DNA of 38,441 nucleotides, taken from positions 319-38,759 of the forward strand of contig DIKO01000113.1 of the NCBI GenBank assembly GCA_002423615.1, given 5' to 3'. Made by a program: the position numbers and the translations under genes. The DNA comes from Desulfobacteraceae bacterium UBA5616. GTDB lineage: Bacteria > Desulfobacterota > Desulfobacteria > Desulfobacterales > UBA5616. Under the pieces are notes generated by a model. It was not told the origin of the DNA, ran no database searches, and saw only the letters and a program-made list of their open reading frames with translations. This document shows positions 1 through 6,499 of the stretch, in pieces. Numbering within the stretch: the first letter of the stretch is position 1; each line of letters begins with the position of its first letter.

Positions 1-35
1 AATTTTCCCGTTGCCTCTCGCTCCGTGGTTCTCGA

Positions 36-487
36 ATGTCATATTTTAGCCAGCAACCGAATGAGATGAGCCAACCCATCCATATTGAGGGTTCACCTTT
101 CTTTGTCGAAACAAAGCTGAATTCAAATTCAATTGTCAAGCGAAGCCGCGAACTTATGGGGCTTTTTGGGTATAAAGAGAGCGATCTCCAAGTTTCAGCT
201 GAATAATATGATAAATATCAGAAAAAACTAACGTCGAAGACTGTAAGGATTGCGGCATGTTGCTTTTTGAAAATGAATGGCATGAGCTAAAGAATGGCGA
301 TGAAATATAAGATTACTTTCATACAGAATGCTATGAACAAAGAATACGTGAAGACAACAGATAGTACCATGAAATGATGAGCCATTTTTTCGGAAAATAG
401 CTTGAAATTCATAACAAGGCTAATTCAGGTGATGCAAAAAAAGCCGCGCAGCTGATTAGCAGTGCTACCAGAATTTTAAATAATAAA
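36..487 (+). pseudogene. Decayed gene, zinc-finger-like N-terminal part
   Basis: An ATG at 36 opens a frame that reads to TAA at 204-206. A protein-like reading continues in another frame (from about 215), with a likely one-base slip in the A-run at 222-227. That second frame is interrupted by TAA 308-310, TAG 362-364 and TAG 398-400 and then runs without a break into the ORF at 488. The text between the stops looks coded: a Cys-x2-Cys pair (CKDCG), a later His-x2-Cys (FHTEC), then a hydrophilic helical stretch. All four stops are one C-to-T change from CAA or CAG. The simplest explanation is a decaying gene whose 3' part is the 488-961 ORF. I do not recognise the family. The stretch is AT-richer than the window beyond 1.8 kb, which fits acquired DNA. 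Confidence 0.45.
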
Positions 488-961
488 ATGAGGGAATATA
501 TGGAGGATAATCGAATAATCGACTTTTGCAAATTTATATCTGAAACGAACCGGCGAGCGTTTCAGGCACGTAAACAGCACGAGTGGAAAATCATTTTTTC
601 TGTTTTGGCACTTTTCATTCTGTCAGCTTCTTTAAAATTAAAGCACGAATTCCAGCTTCCAACCACCTGGTTATCCTATTTTGCGTATGGATTGGTTGCA
701 TTGCTCACAATAATTTTTCTTAAATTTGTTCACACGGCAAATAATACCAACAAATGTATTGCGCAAAGGGCTGAGGGTGCTATCCAGACCTTGATAAATG
801 GCAAGGACATCGGTCAGCTTGATTTGTTTAGTGTCGGTAAACGATTATTCCCGTGGGGAAGTCTCATTCACCCAGGACAAGGAGGGTTATGGGATTGGTT
901 TTGTAAATCTGTAATAATTGGAGTCGTAGGTCTTGTGTCAGGAATAATATTAGCGCATTAG
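488..961 (+). CDS. Small hypothetical membrane protein (possibly the 3' part of a decayed gene)
   Basis: This encodes 157 residues. Two hydrophobic segments lie at about residues 36-49 and 63-80, and a third at the C-terminus (about 138-156). A basic stretch (RRAFQARKQHEWK) precedes the first segment, so a small integral membrane protein with a cytoplasmic N-terminus is likely. There is no convincing ribosome binding site before ATG 488 or before the second Met at codon 5. The same frame continues upstream through three stop codons with protein-like sequence, so this may be the surviving C-terminal part of a longer gene. The pattern of a short helical lead and paired membrane helices recalls small bacterial effector-type membrane proteins, but I cannot place it in a family. 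Confidence 0.4.
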   Translation: MREYMEDNRIIDFCKFISETNRRAFQARKQHEWKIIFSVLALFILSASLKLKHEFQLPTTWLSYFAYGLVALLTIIFLKFVHTANNTNKCIAQRAEGAIQTLINGKDIGQLDLFSVGKRLFPWGSLIHPGQGGLWDWFCKSVIIGVVGLVSGIILAH

Positions 962-1149
962 CCAATTCTTTTATGGCATATAATTCGAAACAGCCAAATG
1001 AAAACATCTCGCTTGGGCGGGACAGGGAAAAGCTGCGGCATTTTCTAACGACCTTATTTTATAGACGATCATAGCTTTTCTATATGATCTCGGTTATCGT
1101 TTCACGGCCCATCAGCTCTGCGGTCCTGACAAAAGCAAAGGGGGCAAGA

Positions 1150-1482
1150 ATGAGAAACCCGTATCCTGTCGAAAAACTTTCAGCAGCTCGTCGAATTTTA
1201 ATGCTTCCTCATCCAAATGGTGAAGAAGAGTCAATAATTAGTGCGTTTTATGAATGCTCTCTTGGATTGAAAAAAATAGATAAAGATACTTTAGATGATT
1301 CACAACGGGAATGGGTTGTGACACTTGAGAAACTTATGAACACAGATGGACTTGAAGACCATTTTGGGAAAGGTCTTTTTAGAGTCAAAGCAGAGGCTTT
1401 AACTGAATCTGAAAAATTTGAGCTATCTCATGTTGTAAATGAATTGGCTACTTCGTTTGATCGTGAATTTTTCGAGAAATAA
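1150..1482 (+). CDS. Hypothetical protein, about 110 aa
   Basis: The frame is open from 1084. The ATG at 1150 (MRNPYPVEKLSAARR) is preferred because a purine-rich GGGGGC lies just upstream and the preceding 22 codons do not look coded. The product is soluble and acidic, predicted mostly helical, with no membrane segment or recognisable motif. It contains an HPNGEEESI stretch near the N-terminus and ends in DREFFEK. It stands alone in AT-rich sequence next to a decayed gene, a setting typical of accessory cassettes. No function can be proposed. Confidence 0.45.
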   Translation: MRNPYPVEKLSAARRILMLPHPNGEEESIISAFYECSLGLKKIDKDTLDDSQREWVVTLEKLMNTDGLEDHFGKGLFRVKAEALTESEKFELSHVVNELATSFDREFFEK

Positions 1483-1830
1483 CGCTTAATATCCCAGTGC
1501 AGGCAACAGCCAGGGCCGGACGAATTTAAACAATAGTTTCAGGCTGAAAGTCATCAAATTTAAACGATTACAAATAACAAACATCCTTATCAAAAATCAT
1601 TTGAAAACCGGCCAAAATTTTCCTCTCGCAATGCATTTATCAACCATCGTAAACTTGAGTTTTCTCATTTTCAATGGGTTGCATTTCTCACCCCCCTTAA
1701 GGGAGTCCTTTCTTGACACCCCGTCGGAACTTTGAGATATTTCTCGACATCTTATTCCCGTTCCTTGATGAAATCTACTTGTTTCCGCAGAAAACCAGGC
1801 GGATTGCAATTTCCCATGGAGGCATCTGAA
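1483..1830. other. Intergenic stretch upstream of the alcohol dehydrogenase
   Basis: No convincing gene is seen. Base composition shifts here from AT-rich to the more GC-rich composition of the rest of the window. It holds a candidate promoter (1713-1741), a 10-bp palindrome CCCTTAAGGG at 1694-1703 just upstream of it, and the ribosome binding site GGAGG at 1818-1822. Confidence 0.5.
1713..1741 (+). promoter_or_regulatory. Candidate sigma70-type promoter for the alcohol dehydrogenase gene
   Basis: TTGACA at 1713-1718 is followed after 17 nt by GATATT at 1736-1741 (4 of 6 consensus positions). The palindrome CCCTTAAGGG at 1694-1703 sits directly upstream. A start in this region would leave a leader of roughly 80 nt before ATG 1831. 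Confidence 0.4.
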
Positions 1831-2988
1831 ATGAAAGAAATCAAATTCGAAGGCAGAATGGTCCCCCGCATGGTTTTCGGATGCGGCGCCGTTGAAAACA
1901 TCGGCCATGAAATCAACAACCTCAAGGGGACTCGGGTTCTTTTGGTATGCGACAATATATTGACGCAGCTCGGGGTAACGGACCGCATCAAAACCCTTCT
2001 GGACCAGAGCGGGGTTTCCACGGTGGTTTTCGACAAGACGGAACCCGAACCCAGTGTGGATACCGCGGACGCGGCCGCGCGGGCCGGCCGGGAGGGTGCC
2101 TGTGACTTTGTGGTGGGCATCGGAGGCGGCAGCGCCATGGACACGGCAAAGGCCGCCGGGGTCCTTCTCACCAATCCCGGCCCGGCAAAAGACTACCAGG
2201 GCCAGAACCTGATCACAAACCCCGGGGTAAAAACCATCATGGTCCCCACCACGGCCGGAACCGGCAGCGAGGTGACCGGTGTTGCCGTGCTCATCAACCG
2301 TGAAAAGCAATTAAAACTGGGCATCAATACTTCCTATGTGATTCCCTCGCTGGCCCTCCTGGATCCGGAACTGACCGCGACACTTCCCCCCGATGTCACC
2401 GCCAGTACCGGGATGGACGCCCTTACGCATGCGGTTGAGTCCTATATCTCCAACAGCGCAACCCCTTTGAGTGAAATCTTTTCCTTAAAAGCCGTCGAAT
2501 GCATCGGGAGGAATCTCAAAAAAGCCGTGGAAAACGGCAAAGACATGGAGGCCAGAAGCCAGATGCTTTTCGGCAGCGCTCTGGCCGGTCTTGCCATCTT
2601 AAACGGCGGGGTGTGCGCGTCCCATGCCATGAGTTATCCCATGAGCGTCTTTCACGGGGTGCCCCACGGGGTGGGATGCGGCATCCTTCTGCCCAGGGTG
2701 GTGGAGCACAGCCGGGACGCGGCCTTGAAAAAAGCGGCGATCCTCTGGGAAACCGTCAGCGGTGAAAAAACCGTCGCCCAGGACCAGGCGGCGGACCGGT
2801 TCATTGATTTCCTGTACGATCTGGTGGTTTCCACGGGGTTGAACAACGCCCTGAAGAACTATAACATCAGTCAGGCGGACATTTTGAGCCTGTCTGAAAA
2901 AACAATGGCCCTTGCCGGCGTCATCGCCAACAACCCCGCTCCCTTTTCCAGCGAAGACGCCAAAGCCATTCTGGAAAAAGTCTGCTGA
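1831..2988 (+). CDS. Iron-containing (type III) alcohol dehydrogenase
   Basis: The product is 385 aa, the usual length of group III Fe-dependent alcohol dehydrogenases. These cytoplasmic NAD(P)-dependent enzymes interconvert alcohols and aldehydes. Visible signatures are the nucleotide-binding GIGGGSAMDTAK (about residues 92-103), the PTTAGTGSEVT segment, and the metal-ligand region THAVESYIS followed by SHAMSYP and HGVPHGVGCG with its conserved histidines. The ATG at 1831 was chosen over the longer frame from 1732 because GGAGG (1818-1822) lies 8 nt before it and family similarity begins there. The stop is 22 nt before the MetF-type gene, so the two are probably cotranscribed. The substrate cannot be read from the sequence. 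The C1 neighbour makes methanol or a short alcohol worth considering, but that is inference. Confidence 0.9.
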   Translation: MKEIKFEGRMVPRMVFGCGAVENIGHEINNLKGTRVLLVCDNILTQLGVTDRIKTLLDQSGVSTVVFDKTEPEPSVDTADAAARAGREGACDFVVGIGGGSAMDTAKAAGVLLTNPGPAKDYQGQNLITNPGVKTIMVPTTAGTGSEVTGVAVLINREKQLKLGINTSYVIPSLALLDPELTATLPPDVTASTGMDALTHAVESYISNSATPLSEIFSLKAVECIGRNLKKAVENGKDMEARSQMLFGSALAGLAILNGGVCASHAMSYPMSVFHGVPHGVGCGILLPRVVEHSRDAALKKAAILWETVSGEKTVAQDQAADRFIDFLYDLVVSTGLNNALKNYNISQADILSLSEKTMALAGVIANNPAPFSSEDAKAILEKVC

Positions 2989-3010
2989 CGTTAAAGGACG
3001 GAGGCCCCTG

Positions 3011-4567
3011 ATGATTCGTTTTTTTCGACACGATATCGAAGACCCCGGACATTTCGTCGTCACCCTCGAGCTGGTGCCGGGTTCGGAATCCCTGGTCCGG
3101 ACCGTTGATACGGTCATGGGGATGGCCCGGGAAGCGTATTCGGACGGCCGGATTTCAGCGGTCTCCATAACGGACAATCCCGGCGGCAACCCGTCCCTGA
3201 GTCCCGATGTTCTGGGAAATGAAATCTTCAAGCTGGGAATGGACGTTATCGTGCATTTCACCTGCAGGGACGCAAACCGGGTGGGCATTGAAAGCCGTGC
3301 CCTTCAACTGGCCATGATGGGCATGAAAAATATCCTGGCCTTAACCGGGGATTATTCCGGAACGGGTTTCGGAGGTCAGGGCGCTCCGGTGTTCGACCTG
3401 GATTCGACCAGCCTGACCTGCATGCTCTCCATGCTGAGCGACCGGTTCGACAGGGACGGAGACCCCGAAGGCTTTTTCACCGGATGCGCCGTGTCCCCCT
3501 TTAAAAAAACCAAGGGGGAATGCCATGCCCAATATGCCAAACTCTGCAAGAAAATCGCGGCCGGGGCACAGTTTGTCATAACCCAGCTGGGTTATGATGT
3601 CCAAAAATTTCAGGAGCTCCTGCTCATGGAGGATCGCCTGGGAATACGGCAGCCCACCCTGGGATCCCTGTATTATCTTACCCCGCGTATCGCCCGGATC
3701 ATGAACGGTGTCAAAATACCGGGGGCCGTGGTTACGGACGGATTGATCCGGAAGGTGGAGAAAGAATGGACCACTCCGGCTGAAGGGAGGAAAGCGGCCA
3801 TCGAGCGAAGCGCAAAACTGGGGGCCATTCTCAAGGGGATTGGTTACCGGGGCATCCACATCGGGGGCATCCAGAAAAATTTCGACACCGTGGGGAAAAT
3901 ACTCGACCGCATGGGAGAAATTGAAAAAGACTGGAAGGATTTTATCCCCGAATTCGAATTCCCCCAGCCCGGCGGATTCTATTTTTTTTCCAGACACCCG
4001 GAATCCGGCCTGTCCGATGGGAAGCCCAATGAAACGGAACCGGAACCCGCGCCGACCCGTAAAAACCTGTTCAATCTCATGCGGGACGCCCACAGCCTCT
4101 TTTTCAGCTTTGACTCTCCTATTGCCGGTCTGATGGAAAAATTCTGCCGGTGGGCAGACAAAAGCCGTTTCGGCGGCATCCTGGTCAGCCTGGTGGAAGA
4201 CCCGACCAAAAAACTGTTCCTCGACTGTCTGAAATGCGGGGATTGCGGCATCGTCCACGTGGCATTTTTATGCCCGGAAAGCCAGTGCCCCAAACATATT
4301 CGAAACGGTGCCTGCGGCGGCAGCTATAACGGCCGATGCGAAGTCTATCCTGACCGCCGGTGCATCTGGTACCGGGCGTTTAACCGCCTTGCCACCTGCG
4401 GCGAAACCGGAGAAATGAGGAAAGGATGCATCCCTCCCCGGATGTGGGAATTAAACGACACCTCTTCATGGGTCAATTTCCACCTCAGGAGGGATCATCA
4501 GGGTGCCGCAACCGAAATCACCCGATTCTGCAGCGCCGTTTCGTGCCGGATCGAAAACAACGGGTAA
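3011..4567 (+). CDS. metF: Methylenetetrahydrofolate reductase fused to a MetV-like zinc domain
   Basis: The 518-aa product has two parts. Residues 1 to about 310 form the MetF TIM barrel that binds FAD and folate: an N-terminal ExxPG-type strand (TLELVPGSES), SITDNPGGNPS, LALTGDYS, and a FVITQLGYD strand. After a linker rich in Pro and Glu, the C-terminus (from about residue 400) has the Cys-rich MTHFR_C/MetV signature: CLKCGDCG, then CPESQCPK, NGACGG and RCEV. In acetogens MetV is a separate zinc-bearing subunit that connects MetF to other complexes, so this is a MetF-MetV fusion. The expected reaction is 5,10-methylene-THF to or from 5-methyl-THF in the methyl branch of the Wood-Ljungdahl pathway. 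The start is supported by GGAGG at 3000-3004, 6 nt upstream. Formate-THF ligase lies further along in the window. Confidence 0.88.
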   Translation: MIRFFRHDIEDPGHFVVTLELVPGSESLVRTVDTVMGMAREAYSDGRISAVSITDNPGGNPSLSPDVLGNEIFKLGMDVIVHFTCRDANRVGIESRALQLAMMGMKNILALTGDYSGTGFGGQGAPVFDLDSTSLTCMLSMLSDRFDRDGDPEGFFTGCAVSPFKKTKGECHAQYAKLCKKIAAGAQFVITQLGYDVQKFQELLLMEDRLGIRQPTLGSLYYLTPRIARIMNGVKIPGAVVTDGLIRKVEKEWTTPAEGRKAAIERSAKLGAILKGIGYRGIHIGGIQKNFDTVGKILDRMGEIEKDWKDFIPEFEFPQPGGFYFFSRHPESGLSDGKPNETEPEPAPTRKNLFNLMRDAHSLFFSFDSPIAGLMEKFCRWADKSRFGGILVSLVEDPTKKLFLDCLKCGDCGIVHVAFLCPESQCPKHIRNGACGGSYNGRCEVYPDRRCIWYRAFNRLATCGETGEMRKGCIPPRMWELNDTSSWVNFHLRRDHQGAATEITRFCSAVSCRIENNG

Positions 4568-4587
4568 GGAAAGCCAGGACCGGGAAA

Positions 4588-5046
4588 ATGAAGGAAATTG
4601 TAATACCCAGGGAAGATGCGGTATTCTGGATGGATGAAAAGGGCCGCTGGCATAATGAGTACGGACCATTCCAAAATCCCAGGATCATCGGCTACTTTCA
4701 CACTTCGATTCAAAAAGACCGGGACGGGTATTACCTGTCCCGGGAATACGACAACATCCGTGAAAAAGTATATTTTCGCTATGCCGAAACACCTCTGTTC
4801 GTATTCGACGTCATCCGGGGAGATGAAATCCTTCTGGTCCTGAACACCAAAAAAAAGATTCCCCTGATTCCTGAAGACCTCTTTATGAAAAACGACAGCC
4901 TGTTTATGCGCCTTCATGGGGACTGCATAAAATTTACCGAAAGAGCCCTTATCAAGCTGTCGGATTGTGTCGGTGAAGAGAACGGACGAGTCGTATTTCG
5001 GTTGAACAACCGGATCTATTCTCTTTGCCGGGAAACAGAGGGATAG
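4588..5046 (+). CDS. DUF1285-like protein
   Basis: The product is a 152-aa soluble protein. Its pattern matches my recollection of DUF1285: an aromatic-rich start, the MDEKGRWHNE segment (D-x-x-G-x-W), a basic-aromatic stretch ending in KDRDGYYLS, then an acidic segment with P-x-F (AETPLFVFDV) and an NTK turn. DUF1285 proteins have no established biochemical role. ATG 4588 (MKEIVIPRE) is chosen over the longer frame starting at 4426, which would overlap the C-terminus of the MetF gene. Purines (AGGAAAG, then GGGAAA) precede it. It follows MetF by 20 nt and meets the HAD gene tail to tail with only 3 nt between them, so no separate terminator fits there. Confidence 0.7.
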   Translation: MKEIVIPREDAVFWMDEKGRWHNEYGPFQNPRIIGYFHTSIQKDRDGYYLSREYDNIREKVYFRYAETPLFVFDVIRGDEILLVLNTKKKIPLIPEDLFMKNDSLFMRLHGDCIKFTERALIKLSDCVGEENGRVVFRLNNRIYSLCRETEG

Positions 5047-5049
5047 ACT

Positions 5050-5682
5050 TCATCCTTCCCCCCAACCGTCCAGCAGAAGCATAACCTCTTCGAGGCGATC
5101 AATGTGATGGACCGCTGACAGAGACCGGTTGCCGTATGCCACAAAAGGTATCTTCGCTCCCATGGCGGCCATCTCATCCAGCTTGGAGTCTCCGATGTAT
5201 ATGGCCTCGATGGGTTTTAACGTAAAATGATCCAGAATCTTGATCAGGGACTCGGGGTGGGGCTTGGGATGAACCACATCCAGGGAGGTGACCACCATAT
5301 CGAAGGCGTCTTCCAGGCCGTGTTCCTTTAAAACCCTGTCCATGGTGTCCGACCGGTTGGTGGCCACCGCGGTTTTACGGAGCGGCCTGAGTTTTTCAAG
5401 CAGGGGCTTTAGGCCGGGCTCGATGACCATCTCCTTGATAAAGGGGAGATAGCTCAACGTCTTCCGATAGACTCCGGCCCTTGCCAGTCCTTCGGGGTTG
5501 TCCCGGAACAGAAGGGCAAGGGTTTCGTCAACCGTATGCATGTGAGCGAATTCAAATTGTTCGGGAGTCAGCGGCGGGCTTCCGGTAAACCGCAGAATGT
5601 CGTTGTAATACGCATGATTGGCTGCGACGGTGTCGAACATGACACCGTCGCAGTCAAAGGCGACCAGCTTGATGTTACGCAT
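5050..5682 (-). CDS. HAD-family phosphatase (phosphoglycolate phosphatase-like)
   Basis: The product is 210 aa with the three HAD motifs in order: FDCDGVMFDT near the N-terminus (nucleophile Asp and acid-base Asp), TNRSD in the middle (motif II Thr), and KPHPES with YIGDSKLDE (Lys and the acidic motif). The helical cap between motifs I and II is of subfamily I type, as in phosphoglycolate phosphatase and pyrophosphatase PpaX. The natural substrate is a small phosphate ester that cannot be read from sequence. ATG 5682 is taken as start, although a TTG lies immediately before it. The gene is 11 nt downstream of the DUF1573 gene on the same strand, so they are likely cotranscribed. Confidence 0.85.
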   Translation of the reverse strand: MRNIKLVAFDCDGVMFDTVAANHAYYNDILRFTGSPPLTPEQFEFAHMHTVDETLALLFRDNPEGLARAGVYRKTLSYLPFIKEMVIEPGLKPLLEKLRPLRKTAVATNRSDTMDRVLKEHGLEDAFDMVVTSLDVVHPKPHPESLIKILDHFTLKPIEAIYIGDSKLDEMAAMGAKIPFVAYGNRSLSAVHHIDRLEEVMLLLDGWGEG

Positions 5683-5693
5683 CAATCCCTGTT

Positions 5694-6425
5694 TTATTTT
5701 TCTTCTGTTTGTTTGGGGGGCCGGATATCCCCGAAAATCCTCAGGTTAAATTCCGGCCTGAGCGCGTTGTTGGTTTTCACCACCAGAGAATCGAAATACC
5801 GCCCCTGGGTGTTTTTGATGTTTTCTACGGTGACGGCATAACGGTTTTGGCCGGGCTCGGGTCTGAACAGCTCAAATTTGATGTTTTGACCTTTCTCCGC
5901 GTTGATCCCGGTGATGTCAAACGGATATTTTTCCGAAGGAACGATGGTGACGGTCTGTTTTATGGGATCTCCCAGGTGGCCGATCAGACGCACAAGTCCC
6001 CTGGGCTTGATATCGGCAAAAGTTTCAATATAACCCGATATGATCAGCTTGTGCTGGGGCTTGGCCGTATCGTCGGTAAACACCAGAATAGACTTTTTGA
6101 TGTTCCTGCCCCCATACCCTTCGGTTTTAACCTTGATGGTTATTTTTCCCTCCTCGCCCGGAGGGATCTGCTTCGAATAGGAAGCGGCGCTGCACCCTCA
6201 GCCGGTTTTGACATTGATAATATGAAGGGGGGCCGTTCCGGTGTTTTTGATGATGTAATCGTGAACCAGCTCGATACCCTCCGGCGAAGATCCGAACTGA
6301 TGCTCTGGATTCGGAATCAGAACCGAAGGCGTTCCATGGCCGTTTTCTTCCAATCCCCATGCGGACATATGGACCGGCATCAATAGAATCCATGCGGTCA
6401 GTATCCATGTTGCAGTCTTCCTCAT
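5694..6425 (-). CDS. Secreted DUF1573-domain protein, candidate selenoprotein (in-frame TGA at 6198-6200)
   Basis: Reading through the TGA gives 243 residues. Residues 1-22 are a signal peptide (basic start, hydrophobic core, ending near MSAWG). A DUF1573 domain follows at about 40-130. In that family the segment before the key cysteines reads NtG-x-apL-x-I-x-x-V, then CGC, then a PGE turn. Here IKNTGTAPLHIINV is followed by KTG, TGA, GCS and, after a short spacer, IPPGEEGKI. The TGA (codon 76) therefore falls exactly on the first Cys of the CGC motif, giving Sec-Gly-Cys. The same frame then stays open for 167 codons with family-like sequence (ILVFTDD, LIISGYIE), so this is unlikely to be simple decay. 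A C-terminal region of about 110 residues is extra. The role is unknown; a redox or metal-binding role is inferred from Sec-Gly-Cys. The alternative is a Cys-to-stop mutation. Confidence 0.75.
6147..6185 (-). promoter_or_regulatory. Hairpins just after the in-frame TGA, candidate SECIS region
   Basis: Two stems lie in the mRNA downstream of the TGA. The first (6185-6170) starts 13 nt after the TGA: a 5-bp GCTTC/GAAGC stem with a 6-nt loop CTATTC. The second (6166-6147) is a perfect 7-bp stem TCCCTCC/GGAGGGA with a GG-containing loop GGGCGA, whose loop begins 39 nt after the TGA. Bacterial SECIS elements usually carry a G or GG in the apical loop, at about 16-37 nt from the UGA as I recall. 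The first stem has the right distance and the second the right loop, so which one (if either) acts is open. Confidence 0.35.
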
Positions 6426-6499
6426 ATTCCCTGCGTACCTCTGCTGTTAAAGGGTTGTTCAAAATATTCGGCGGTACGATAGCATAATTTGAAAGATAT

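Noticed and set aside
36..961. Alternative genetic code with TAA/TAG read as Gln
   Set aside because: Neighbouring genes end normally at TAA and TAG, Gln codons CAA/CAG also occur in the same frame, and a frameshift is present, so decay is simpler.
962..1149. Possible integron attC-type sites around the two small AT-rich genes
   Set aside because: TAACG-like words occur after both genes, but no paired core sites or palindromic attC structure could be found.
1732..1830. Longer N-terminus for the iron alcohol dehydrogenase
   Set aside because: The extra codons lack family similarity and the GGAGG at 1818-1822 fits ATG 1831.
1597..2310. Long minus-strand frame overlapping the alcohol dehydrogenase
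   Set aside because: Composition is that of an antisense shadow of a GC-rich gene and it has no recognisable domain.
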